Shown here: one piece after another, positions 35,766-44,388 of the stretch | Position numbering within the stretch: position 1 is the stretch's first letter | How the letters are laid out: every line of letters begins with the position of its first letter | Assembly (NCBI GenBank): GCA_947088865.1 | Contig: CAMUHY010000003.1 | Span: 124,001 to 188,000 of the forward strand | DNA: 64,000 nt | DNA from: an uncultured Eubacterium sp. | GTDB lineage: Bacteria; Bacillota; Clostridia; Lachnospirales; Lachnospiraceae | Direction: 5' to 3' | The notes under the pieces: model-generated | What the model saw: only the letters and a program-made list of their open reading frames with translations | Told to the model about the DNA's origin: nothing | Databases searched by the model: none | Translations under genes and position numbers: made by a program

Positions 35766-36539
35766 TTATGATGGAAACATAATTGCTGTCAACTTTGCAG
35801 CATATACAGGGTCCATCTCTGCCATGACAGCTGCCCTTTGTTTTGGTGTCATACACAAAAGTATTCTTGTAACAACATAGGCATCTCCTGTCATCTCTTC
35901 CATAATTGCAGCGGCTGCCGCTGGGTCCATTGAAGCATATGTAGTCGCCCAATCCTGAATTTTCTTAGAAAATTGTATTCTTTCAACAACCTGTTCATAA
36001 AGGGATGCTGCATTATCTGGATTGATTGCTTCATACCACTTTTTATACTCTTCAATATCAGGCGCATTTTCATTAAATACAACCTGTTCGTCAAATTCTT
36101 TCTTTAACTGTTCAAAGTACTCTTGATTTTCCTCATATACTTTTAAACGTGAAATTTCTGCCTGCAATTGAGCAATTTGCTCATCATTATTGCTTCCGTT
36201 TGCTTTGTATTGCTCCACTTCTTTCTCAAGTTCTTTAATTCGCTCAATCGCCTCCGCAAGCGTCTTGTACTTATTGCCATTTTCCTCAATGATTTCAGCA
36301 TCGCTGGCCTCTGGCAAAATTTTATTGATAACTGGAACATTTTTTAGAGCAGGTCTTAACATTGTGCCAATACCGCCAACATCCATCTTAATCAAAAGAG
36401 CAAATATGACAATCCATATCAATATAATAAGCAAAGCTAATAAAAAGCCAACAATGCCGCCGCTTTTCTCTTCTGCTTCGTCGCCATCTTTTCTATCTAA
36501 GTCTAAATCGTCATTAGATTTCTTTTTTTTCTTAGCCAT
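35766..36539 (-). CDS. MotE-like flagellar protein with MgtE N-terminal domain
   Basis: 257 aa. A basic N-terminus, one membrane segment (~29-50, IVGFLLALLIILIWIVIFAL), a coiled coil (~90-150), and a C-terminal MgtE-N-like domain: TYASMDPAAAAAIMEEMTGD, ILLCMTPKQRAAVMAEMDPV, then YAAKLTAIM. Proteins with this layout next to fliJ act on stator or export function (MotE); exact role here is inferred. It starts 2 nt after fliJ. Confidence 0.8.
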   Translation of the reverse strand: MAKKKKKSNDDLDLDRKDGDEAEEKSGGIVGFLLALLIILIWIVIFALLIKMDVGGIGTMLRPALKNVPVINKILPEASDAEIIEENGNKYKTLAEAIERIKELEKEVEQYKANGSNNDEQIAQLQAEISRLKVYEENQEYFEQLKKEFDEQVVFNENAPDIEEYKKWYEAINPDNAASLYEQVVERIQFSKKIQDWATTYASMDPAAAAAIMEEMTGDAYVVTRILLCMTPKQRAAVMAEMDPVYAAKLTAIMFPS

Positions 36540-36541
36540 TG

Positions 36542-36997
36542 TTAATCCTCTCTCCCACTCTTATCATTGTATGTAAAACTTACAAGTTGGTCAATTTCTT
36601 TTTTTTCTTCAACATTTAACTCAAGTTTAAATTCCTCAAATGCTTTTTCTTTTAATTTTTCATGTATTTTTCTATCTTGAACCGCCTCATTAAGCTTTTC
36701 TCTACATTTCTCAAGATTCTTTTGAGCTATACGAAGAACCACTGCTTGTTGGTTCATAAATTCTTCCATCGTTTTTATATATTCATTACATCGTCTTACC
36801 AAAGCTACATTCAATCTGCCTGATGATAGACGCCTCACATCTTCTATGTACGTATTCCTGCGCTCAATAAGCGCTCTCAATTTTTCTTCCTCGATTGAAA
36901 CACGATTCATGGCTTCTGCAAATTCTGTTTTTGCTTGCGTTTCCAGCCGCTCCTTAATATTTAAGACATTTTGCAGCTTATAAATAAACTTAGCCAT
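36542..36997 (-). CDS. fliJ: flagellar export chaperone FliJ
   Basis: 151 aa, one long helical coiled coil starting FIYKLQNVLNIKERLETQAK and continuing with charged heptads. FliJ is the central stalk of the FliI ATPase complex. Sequence is weakly conserved; position right after fliI supports it. Confidence 0.88.
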   Translation of the reverse strand: MAKFIYKLQNVLNIKERLETQAKTEFAEAMNRVSIEEEKLRALIERRNTYIEDVRRLSSGRLNVALVRRCNEYIKTMEEFMNQQAVVLRIAQKNLEKCREKLNEAVQDRKIHEKLKEKAFEEFKLELNVEEKKEIDQLVSFTYNDKSGRED

Positions 36998-37047
36998 ATA
37001 TTTCTCACTCCTGTGATAATTCTATATGTAAAAACTTTTAATGAATT

Positions 37048-38367
37048 TTATTCTTCATAATCATTAAAAATGGATTCCAATATGGAAAGCTCTTCTTCAA
37101 ATGAAAACTTTTCGTCTGTCTGCTGCATCAAAAAACTGTTAACAGCATCGATTTTAGAAATGGCATAATCAATATTTTTATTACTACCTTTTTTATATGC
37201 TCCTATATTAATTAAATCTTCGGCTTCATTGTAGGTTGCCATAACATTCTTTAGACGACCAGCAATCTTTTTATGTTCCTTTGTCGAAATTTGACTCATA
37301 CATCTTGAGATGCTCTGTAAGATATCAATTGCTGGATAATGATTCTTATGCCCCAATTTTCTTGATAAGATAATATGCCCGTCAAGAATACTTCTGGCAG
37401 TATCCGTAATTGGCTCATTAAAATCATCACCGTCAACCAAGACTGTATATAATCCTGTAATGGAACCTTTCCTTGCCATTCCTGCCCGCTCAAGAAGTTT
37501 TGGCATCTCCGAATAAACGCTTGGCGGATATCCCCTTGTCACAGGAGGCTCGCCTGATGCAAGCCCAATCTCTCTTTGTGCCATCGAAAAACGCGTAAGC
37601 GAATCCATCATCAAAAGGACATCTTCTCCTTGGTCTCGAAAATACTCTGCAATCGCTGTTGCTGTCTTTGCCGCTTTATTACGAATCAGCGCCGGTTTAT
37701 CAGAAGTCGCCACAACTAAAACACTTCTGCGCATACCCTCTTCACCTAAATCTCGCTCGACAAATTCTCGTACTTCTCTTCCTCGCTCGCCTATAAGCGC
37801 AATAACATTGATATCTGCTCTTGTATTTCTTGCAAACATACCTAAAAGTGTACTTTTTCCAACACCACTACCGGCAAATATACCAATTCTTTGACCTTTT
37901 CCAACCGTTAAAAGCCCATCCACAGCCTTTACGCCGAGTGGCAATACTTGACTTATAATCTCCCTTGACATTGGGTCTGGAGGCGTTGCCTCAACAGGAT
38001 ATTCCTCTATCAGCCCTAATTCTTCTCCATTGATAGGGTTTCCCAAGCCATCTAATGTATGACCTAAAACTTCATATCCAACTTTAACCCCTAATGGTTT
38101 CTCTGTATTTTTAACGATACATCCTGGTCCGACACCATCTACTTTATCAAATGGCATCAATAAAACTCTGCTGTCCTTAAATCCAACCACCTCTGCATAC
38201 ACAGGCATCGAATTGTCAGGAACATAAATTTCACACAAATCATTCAGCTTGGCATCGGGTCCAATGGACTCTATGGTTAATCCAACAATCTTTGCAACCT
38301 TCCCAAGCTTGTCATAAAAGGATTCTTGCATCAAATGTTCATATTTTAGTTGGTTAATTACTGACAT
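37048..38367 (-). CDS. fliI: flagellum-specific ATPase FliI
   Basis: 439 aa, a F1-beta-like ATPase: P-loop in GIFAGSGVGKSTLLGMFARN (~163-182), IALIGERGREVREFVERDLG, and Walker B in VLLMMDSLTRFSMAQREIGL. It energises export with FliH and FliJ. It lies between fliH and fliJ; length is typical. Confidence 0.97.
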   Translation of the reverse strand: MSVINQLKYEHLMQESFYDKLGKVAKIVGLTIESIGPDAKLNDLCEIYVPDNSMPVYAEVVGFKDSRVLLMPFDKVDGVGPGCIVKNTEKPLGVKVGYEVLGHTLDGLGNPINGEELGLIEEYPVEATPPDPMSREIISQVLPLGVKAVDGLLTVGKGQRIGIFAGSGVGKSTLLGMFARNTRADINVIALIGERGREVREFVERDLGEEGMRRSVLVVATSDKPALIRNKAAKTATAIAEYFRDQGEDVLLMMDSLTRFSMAQREIGLASGEPPVTRGYPPSVYSEMPKLLERAGMARKGSITGLYTVLVDGDDFNEPITDTARSILDGHIILSRKLGHKNHYPAIDILQSISRCMSQISTKEHKKIAGRLKNVMATYNEAEDLINIGAYKKGSNKNIDYAISKIDAVNSFLMQQTDEKFSFEEELSILESIFNDYEE

Positions 38368-38399
38368 TTAAGCACTTCCTCCAAATCGCTCATTGTTTC

Positions 38400-39248
38400 T
38401 TATTCCAGACAGCTTAATAATTTAATCTTCTTCGTTAAATTACTTAATTCCGTATCAAGACTGCAATCAAAAATGCCGCTGTCTGTCTCTATAATACATT
38501 GATTGGCCTCCATCGTGGAATCCTCAATAATATTTAAGGATAACTCTTTTGTACTTGCACAAAAGATTTTCCCTTGATTCGCTGATACAAAAGGATAATC
38601 CTCACAAGACACCTTAACTAAAATCTCATCACTTTTATAGGAATTGGCAAGCACTCCATTTATCAAGTGCATAAGAATATCTTTGTTATCCTGTGCCAAA
38701 ACAAGAGTAAACGACTGAAAAACCTCTAAGAGTGCTTCAACCAACTCCGGCTCCATCTGCTTGCGCCTCTGTTCATATTCTGCTTCAAGCTCACTGCGCC
38801 TATCTTGTATTTCATTTTCTAATTGTTCTTGTTTTAATTCTAACTCTCTAGTTGCCTTTGTAATTCCTTCTTGATACCCTTGCTCTTTTGCTTGGCTCAT
38901 CGATTCTTGTATCTGTCCTTGAGCATCTTCTATCATCTTTTGTGCCTGCAAATTTGCATCTTCTATTATCTGAGCAGACTCTTGATTTGCCTCCTCAATC
39001 TTTCTTGCAATATCTTCTGGTGAAAATGCTTCCTCTGCATTCTCCCCTTCACCTAAAATCGTATTTTCATCTGTTAACCGTTCCACAACATCTGCTGTAA
39101 GACCATTGACAAACCCATCTGGGTCTGCTGCGCCATTATAATCTTCTGATTCAATAAGCGTTTTTAATTTTGCTCGAATCAACTCATTATAATCAATAAT
39201 ACGCTCTTCTTTGGTGACCATTGAACTTCTTTTTAATAAATTAGACAA
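38400..39248 (-). CDS. fliH: flagellar export regulator FliH
   Basis: 282 aa. A helical N-terminal part with Glu/Gln/Ala-rich coiled coil (~75-165), then a C-terminal domain including ALLEVFQSFTLVLAQDNKDI. It is the peripheral stator of the FliI ATPase. It overlaps the fliG stop by 8 nt. Confidence 0.9.
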   Translation of the reverse strand: MSNLLKRSSMVTKEERIIDYNELIRAKLKTLIESEDYNGAADPDGFVNGLTADVVERLTDENTILGEGENAEEAFSPEDIARKIEEANQESAQIIEDANLQAQKMIEDAQGQIQESMSQAKEQGYQEGITKATRELELKQEQLENEIQDRRSELEAEYEQRRKQMEPELVEALLEVFQSFTLVLAQDNKDILMHLINGVLANSYKSDEILVKVSCEDYPFVSANQGKIFCASTKELSLNIIEDSTMEANQCIIETDSGIFDCSLDTELSNLTKKIKLLSCLE

Positions 39249-40263
39249 TTATCTCGTCACCTCCGCCTCTTGCAATAACAATCTCAGCAGAATCTTCAAG
39301 TTTTCTAATAACATTAACAATCTTTTGCTGTGCCTCTTCAACATCTTTCATACGAACAGGTCCCATATATTCCATATCCTCTCTAATCATAACAGCAAGA
39401 CGTTTAGAAAGGTTATTAAGAATAACATTTTGAACTTCCTCATTTGCACCCTTAAGCGCCAATGCAAGGTCTCCATTATCAACATCACGAAGAACTCTCT
39501 GAATTGCTCTGTCATCAAGAGTAAGAATATCCTCAAATACAAACATCTTCTTCCTGATTTCATCTGCTAATTCTGGCTCTTCAACCTCTAAGGTCTCCAT
39601 AATATGTTTTTCTGTTCCTCTGTCAACCGAATTTAAAATGCTAACGATAGCATCAACACCACCGACCATTGTGTAATCCTGATTAACAAGAGAAGACAGT
39701 TTTCTTTCAAGTATCTTTTCAACCTGCTTGATAACATCTGGCGATGTTCTGTCCATCTGCGCAATTCTCTTTGCAACATCCGCCTGCTTCTCAGGCGTCA
39801 ATGCTGAGACAACAAGAGACGCTTGTGCTGGTGGTAAATAGGATAAAATTAATGCAATTGTCTGTGGATGTTCATCTTGAATAAAGTTCAGCAACTGACT
39901 TGGGTCTGCTTTTCTAACAAATTCAAATGGTCGTACCTGAAGGCTCGCTGTAAGCTTGCCAATAACATCTCTTGCCTTTTCTTCACCAAGCGCCTTCTCT
40001 AAAAGCTCCTTGGCATAATTAATACCACCCTCAGCAATATATTGCTGTGCAAGACAAACTTCGTAAAACTCATTGAGTACAATTTCTTTCGTCTTTGGCG
40101 AAACACTGCTTGTATTTGCAATCTCAAGAGTCAATTGTTCTATCTCATCTTCCTTTAAATGTTTAAATATCTGTGCAGATTTCTCTGGACCAAGTGCTAT
40201 CAACAATGTAGCCGCTTTTTCAATCCCATCCATTTCCTTTTCTGCACTGGATGATTTAGCCAT
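39241..40263 (-). CDS. fliG: flagellar motor switch protein FliG
   Basis: 340 aa. The middle domain holds the EHPQ motif in LLNFIQDEHPQTIALILSYL, and the C-terminal torque domain the charged residues around KMFVFEDILTLDDRAIQRVL and RDVDNGDLALALKGANEEVQ. The C-terminus EIVIARGGGDEIIV is typical. The start at 40263 has GAGGTG 8 nt upstream. It links the MS ring to the C-ring. Confidence 0.97.
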   Translation of the reverse strand: MAKSSSAEKEMDGIEKAATLLIALGPEKSAQIFKHLKEDEIEQLTLEIANTSSVSPKTKEIVLNEFYEVCLAQQYIAEGGINYAKELLEKALGEEKARDVIGKLTASLQVRPFEFVRKADPSQLLNFIQDEHPQTIALILSYLPPAQASLVVSALTPEKQADVAKRIAQMDRTSPDVIKQVEKILERKLSSLVNQDYTMVGGVDAIVSILNSVDRGTEKHIMETLEVEEPELADEIRKKMFVFEDILTLDDRAIQRVLRDVDNGDLALALKGANEEVQNVILNNLSKRLAVMIREDMEYMGPVRMKDVEEAQQKIVNVIRKLEDSAEIVIARGGGDEIIV

Positions 40264-40296
40264 ATCAAAACACCTCACTTATGTAACGGGCACAAT

Positions 40297-41910
40297 TTAT
40301 TCCCAACCCTCATTTAACCAGTTGCGCAGTAACAATGCCACCGCTTCTGGATTTTCATCAACAAATTTCTCAATAGCCTTCCTTGTCTCAGATTTCTCAT
40401 TTTCAATGATTTCTTCAACACTAGGCTGATTTTCTCTCGCTGTTGCCAACATTTCCTCCACAGACAACTCTGGTTCTGTCTCTTCCACAGTAAGAGGTCT
40501 TGCGCTCCTGATAACAACAAATGCAAGCAATCCAAGAATAATTGCTGCAAGTGCAATCTGCAACCAAAATGTAACTGTGCCAGCCACATTGCTTGGAGGT
40601 GCATCCTCAAAAAATGGAACTTCATAGGCAATAACAGAAATATTATTTCTAGGAACACCTGTTCCTGCTGACAAGAAATCCAACCAAGTATCATCTACCT
40701 GCTGTGCGATTGATGCAGCATTGTCAATCTTAAACTGTTCCCAAGTTGTTCCTTCCAACAAACCGAGTGCTTCAACTTCATTTTCGTTATATATTCTATT
40801 CCTTATAAACGATACTGCTAATGTTGAATTTTCTTTAACAATACTACCAGGTTCTGTTGTGGTAGTTGTCACTAAGGAATTTGGTAAATATTTATATTTC
40901 TTAACGGAATATGTAGATGTGCTTCCATTACCTGTATCAATATCATATGTCGTATCATCATCGTTGGACACGGTACCTGGCGCGCCGCTAGCCCCTGATG
41001 TTCCTTGCGATTCCTCCTCATAAGACTCCTCAAAAATTGCTTGGTCATCACCTTGTGTTGTATACTCAGTAGCAATTTTATTAACGGCATCCCAGTCAAG
41101 GTCAAAGTCCAATGCCAAATATACCTCATTATACAATCCTGTTGCCAAAAGACCTCTTCTTAATTTGTTGGTAGTAGTCTCCTCAATTTGAGCCTTATGC
41201 TTTAATTTGCCTGCATAACTGATACCAGAATTAGAAGATGCATTGCTTGGACCTGAATACAATGTATTTCCTTTATTATCAATAATTGTTATATTATTTG
41301 TCGTACTATTTCCAACCGCAGTGGCAATAAAATTTGCCATTCCCTCTGACACTTCATCGGATATTCCTTTTGACGTATCCAGACAAACTGCAACCGATGT
41401 TTCTGCTGCAACTGCATAAAAAGAATTGGAAGCTTCTGGTATAGAAACTGTTACAGTAGCACTTTTCACACCATCTATCAACGACAAATCACTTGCAAAT
41501 TTTGATTCAAGATAGTGTTGATACATTTTTGTCTTATCGGACTCTGTTGTGGTAAAACTGCTTTCCATCGCATCTTGAAACGTATAACCATCTGGCTGTA
41601 CATCCTCTGATGCAATAAGCATCTTTGCATTTGTAAGATTATTTTTATCTACTTTAACGACTAACGTATTGTCTTCAACTACATTCTGAATATTATTTTC
41701 ATTGAGAAGTGAAATAACACTGTTTAATTCTGAATAATCCTTACATGTGGTTAACACCTGATAATTCGGTCTTGTCACAGCAAATACAATAATACCAATT
41801 GCTATGGCAACTGCGGCAATTGCACTGAGCAATACAGTCTTTTGTTTTTTTGTCCAGCTTTTCCAGGTCTCAACGATTTGGTTAGTTATACCTTTAAACC
41901 TCTCAGCCAT
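40297..41910 (-). CDS. fliF: flagellar MS-ring protein FliF
   Basis: 537 aa. First membrane segment ~25-45 (VLLSAIAAVAIAIGIIVFAV), a periplasmic-type ring-building region with YQVLTTCKDYSELNSVISLL and QHYLESKFASDLSLIDGVKS, a Gly/Ser/Thr-rich loop (~295-335), second membrane segment ~443-463 (FWLQIALAAIILGLLAFVVI), and a C-terminal FliG-binding tail. It is the base of the motor. Confidence 0.96.
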   Translation of the reverse strand: MAERFKGITNQIVETWKSWTKKQKTVLLSAIAAVAIAIGIIVFAVTRPNYQVLTTCKDYSELNSVISLLNENNIQNVVEDNTLVVKVDKNNLTNAKMLIASEDVQPDGYTFQDAMESSFTTTESDKTKMYQHYLESKFASDLSLIDGVKSATVTVSIPEASNSFYAVAAETSVAVCLDTSKGISDEVSEGMANFIATAVGNSTTNNITIIDNKGNTLYSGPSNASSNSGISYAGKLKHKAQIEETTTNKLRRGLLATGLYNEVYLALDFDLDWDAVNKIATEYTTQGDDQAIFEESYEEESQGTSGASGAPGTVSNDDDTTYDIDTGNGSTSTYSVKKYKYLPNSLVTTTTTEPGSIVKENSTLAVSFIRNRIYNENEVEALGLLEGTTWEQFKIDNAASIAQQVDDTWLDFLSAGTGVPRNNISVIAYEVPFFEDAPPSNVAGTVTFWLQIALAAIILGLLAFVVIRSARPLTVEETEPELSVEEMLATARENQPSVEEIIENEKSETRKAIEKFVDENPEAVALLLRNWLNEGWE

Positions 41911-41925
41911 TTATCTTAACGCTCC

Positions 41926-42264
41926 TTAAATCTGCATGTTCATTAGCTCTTTATAAGCTTCTATCGCTTTGTCTCTCACTGCAACAGTAAACTGTAATGC
42001 AATGTTAGCCTGTTGCTGATATGCACCTAATTCATGGGGATTCGTAAGCTTTCCTATCGCCCAATCTACTTGCGCCTGCTGTGCTTGTTGAATATATGTA
42101 TTGGTACTCTCCACCAGTCCTGCTGCCGCATTAAAGATACTATCAAATGTGCCATCTGATGACTTACCAGAATTAATTGTTGCAGACTGCTTCATTGCAT
42201 TGGTAACTTTATTTACATAGTCTGTCCCCAGACCATTAATTGCCTGTGTTATATTCATTGTCAT
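41926..42264 (-). CDS. fliE: flagellar MS ring-rod junction protein FliE
   Basis: 112 aa. The C-terminal helix pair with AQVDWAIGKLTNPHELGAYQ and QQANIALQFTVAVRDKAIEA then YKELMNMQI is the FliE signature. It joins the rod to the MS ring. It lies 97 nt after flgC. Confidence 0.94.
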   Translation of the reverse strand: MTMNITQAINGLGTDYVNKVTNAMKQSATINSGKSSDGTFDSIFNAAAGLVESTNTYIQQAQQAQVDWAIGKLTNPHELGAYQQQANIALQFTVAVRDKAIEAYKELMNMQI

Positions 42265-42278
42265 TCTACTGCTAAAAA

Positions 42279-42298
42279 CATATACAAAAATGTATATG
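42279..42298 (-). other. AT-rich hairpin with T-run, possible weak attenuator
   Basis: CATATACA pairs with TGTATATG around a TTTT loop, followed on the minus strand by TTTTTAG. The stem is AT-rich, so termination would be weak. It lies between flgC and fliE. Confidence 0.3.
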
Positions 42299-42360
42299 AT
42301 AGCTTTTCCTTTCCCAGATTTTAATATTATTTGCTCTGTGCTTTCAAGTCTTAACCATCA

Positions 42361-42843
42361 TTATACCTGACCGATACTTAATCCTTTGCTAGCCATCGCC
42401 TTGCTTGCATTAAATGCAGATATATTTGCCTCATAAGAACGTGAAGCATCAATTAAATCCGTCATTTCCTGAACAACATTTACATTTGGATATGTAACAT
42501 AACCATTATCGTCTGCATCTGGGTGAGAAGGGTCATACACCATATTCATATCCGTCGATGTATCTTCATATACCGATGTGACTTTCACACCATCACCCAA
42601 TCTTCCTCCACACGCATTTTTTAGTACACTGGCAAATGATGAACCATTTGCATTTGCTCCCTGAATTGCTGTTGCTGCCGATAGCGTCTTTTCTGTAAAT
42701 ACTACCGATTTTCTCACATAAGGCGTGCCTTTTGATGTCCTAGTCGTATGGGAATTTGCTATATTTTCAGAAATAACATCGGTTCTTAACTGCTGTGCAG
42801 TCATTCCTGATGCGCTTATATTAAAAGCTGTAAACATGGACAT
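42361..42843 (-). CDS. flgC: flagellar rod protein FlgC
   Basis: 160 aa. N-terminus FTAFNISASGMTAQQLRTDV then ISENIANSHTTRTSKGTPYV; the P-Y-V-R-K motif and the C-terminal DLIDASRSYEANISAFNASK are typical. Proximal rod component, downstream of flgB by 15 nt. Confidence 0.96.
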   Translation of the reverse strand: MSMFTAFNISASGMTAQQLRTDVISENIANSHTTRTSKGTPYVRKSVVFTEKTLSAATAIQGANANGSSFASVLKNACGGRLGDGVKVTSVYEDTSTDMNMVYDPSHPDADDNGYVTYPNVNVVQEMTDLIDASRSYEANISAFNASKAMASKGLSIGQV

Positions 42844-42858
42844 AATCTTTTCCTCCCA

Positions 42859-43251
42859 TTATTTTAATACCATCTTAAATCTGCTAAACTCATTGTTCAT
42901 GCTATCAATAAGTGCATTATAATTAATCTGTTCTGCTGCTAATTCAGCATTTTCTGTTGATATATCTACATTATTGCCATCTAAGCGATATGATAATGTA
43001 GCATTATCTGTATATGTCCTATAAGTGACCATTGACGTATCTACATGATTCACTCTCTGCGTAAGCGTCGTATATGGTCGTCCAGCCTGTTCTATGGCTG
43101 AATTAAGATACGACTTAAACTCAACATCTTTTCTTTTATATCCTGGTGTACTCCCATTAGCAATGTTATTTACGAGCACTTCTTCCCTAGCCCAGCTTGC
43201 ATTTGCTGCTGCATTAAGGACATCTACATATCCAAAAATATTAGCGTTCAT
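42859..43251 (-). CDS. flgB: flagellar rod protein FlgB
   Basis: 130 aa. The motif WAREEVLVNNIANGSTPGYK followed by RKDVEFKSYL, and the C-terminal LAAEQINYNALIDSMNNEFS mark FlgB. It is the first gene of the flagellar locus. A GGGGTG site precedes the ATG. Confidence 0.96.
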   Translation of the reverse strand: MNANIFGYVDVLNAAANASWAREEVLVNNIANGSTPGYKRKDVEFKSYLNSAIEQAGRPYTTLTQRVNHVDTSMVTYRTYTDNATLSYRLDGNNVDISTENAELAAEQINYNALIDSMNNEFSRFKMVLK

Positions 43252-43266
43252 ATTGACACCCCTTTC

Positions 43267-43297
43267 ATACTAACTCAATATTATAAAATATTGTCAA
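43267..43297 (-). promoter_or_regulatory. possible flgB promoter
   Basis: A perfect TTGACA (43292-43297) lies 41 nt before the flgB start on the minus strand, but the only -10-like hexamer at usable distance is TAGTAT at 19-nt spacing. A TATAAT also occurs, too close to the TTGACA to pair with it. I found no sigma-28 element here. Confidence 0.3.
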
Positions 43298-43380
43298 GCA
43301 AAAATAAAGCCTTTTTTCAGATTACTTTAAGATTTCCATATAAAACCAATTTTTATTGTTTGCGGAAATGGAAATAAATC

Positions 43381-43427
43381 AAGGATGCAACCGACACTGA
43401 GCAATGCCCAATTACAGTATCATCCTT
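43381..43427 (-). terminator. inverted repeat after codY, possible terminator
   Basis: AAGGATG pairs with CATCCTT, with an inner TACTG/CAGTG pairing. On the minus strand only a loose T-rich stretch follows, so termination may be partial and flagellar genes may also be read from codY. Confidence 0.4.
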
Positions 43428-43477
43428 AAACATAACCCATTCCATTTTTTAAAAACTAAATCATGTAGATAACGCAG

Positions 43478-44251
43478 TTACTTTTCATCATACTTTTCCA
43501 GTTCTTGCAAAACAACATCATTGACAACTTTTATGTACGTTCCCTTCATACCAGATGATTTTGATTCAATCACCCCTGCACTTTCAAACTTTCTAAGCGC
43601 ATTGACAATCACAGACCTTGTGATACCAACTTTATCGGCTATTCTACTGGCAACTAATATTCCTTCCATGCCATCTAATTCTTTAAATATATGTTTAATA
43701 GCTTCCAATTCTGATGTTGATAACGTCTTAATTGCAGATTTAACAATCTGCTTTTTTCGGACAAACGCTGCATTTTCTTCATTAACAGAACGCAGCATCT
43801 CCAACCCAACAACGGTCGTCCCATATTCACACAGTATAATATCATCAATCTCATACTGTGTATCTTTCTTATACATCAATAATGTTCCTAATCGCTCTCC
43901 TGCCATCTCAATGGGTGTCAAAAGAGCTTGGAATTTCTTTATATTTTCATCAGCAAATCCCAAAGTTGAAAGATTGACATTTTCTTTTGTAGATAATACA
44001 CTGAGCAATCGTTCATTAAGTATATTGTCAATAAATGTCCCTACCTTACTTAAAACAAGTTCACTTATAATATCTATACCCTTATAAAATCCTGTACCTA
44101 AAACTTTTCCTTTTTTGCTGACTACTAGTATGTTGGACTCTAAAATACTGCTTAAAACAACGCATATATCAATAAATTCTATTCTGTTAGAATTATTATT
44201 GTGCAGTAATCGATTAATTTTTCTAGTCTTATCAAGTAATTGTACACTCAT
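43478..44251 (-). CDS. codY: GTP/branched-chain amino acid sensing repressor CodY
   Basis: 257 aa. N-terminus MSVQLLDKTRKINRLLHNNN is canonical; the GAF-like ligand domain spans ~1-155, and the C-terminal winged helix is VASRIADKVGITRSVIVNAL then RKFESAGVIESKSSGMKGTY. CodY represses nutrient-limitation genes in low-GC Gram-positives and in several species controls motility. The start at 44251 has GGAGG 11 nt upstream. It has its own promoter and lies directly upstream of flgB. Confidence 0.97.
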   Translation of the reverse strand: MSVQLLDKTRKINRLLHNNNSNRIEFIDICVVLSSILESNILVVSKKGKVLGTGFYKGIDIISELVLSKVGTFIDNILNERLLSVLSTKENVNLSTLGFADENIKKFQALLTPIEMAGERLGTLLMYKKDTQYEIDDIILCEYGTTVVGLEMLRSVNEENAAFVRKKQIVKSAIKTLSTSELEAIKHIFKELDGMEGILVASRIADKVGITRSVIVNALRKFESAGVIESKSSGMKGTYIKVVNDVVLQELEKYDEK

Positions 44252-44295
44252 TTGTATATCTACCTCCACCTGTGTGCCATTACCCTTATTTTTTT

Positions 44296-44324
44296 ACTTT
44301 AGCACATTTGTGTAAAAATTTCAA
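44296..44324 (-). promoter_or_regulatory. sigma-A promoter of codY
   Basis: TTGAAA and TAAAGT on the minus strand are spaced by 17 nt, 45 nt upstream of the codY ATG. A short CACAAATGTG inverted repeat lies in the spacer and could be an operator. Confidence 0.6.
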
Positions 44325-44388
44325 CATTATGCACATTCTTTTCTGATTTTTTATAATTTTATATACAATTTCCTTTAAATGCTTGTTC

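Noticed and set aside
43521-44087. 188-codon plus-strand ORF over codY
   Set aside because: The longest antisense frame in the window, but CodY on the other strand is certain and the antisense product is Ser/Asn-rich with no family.
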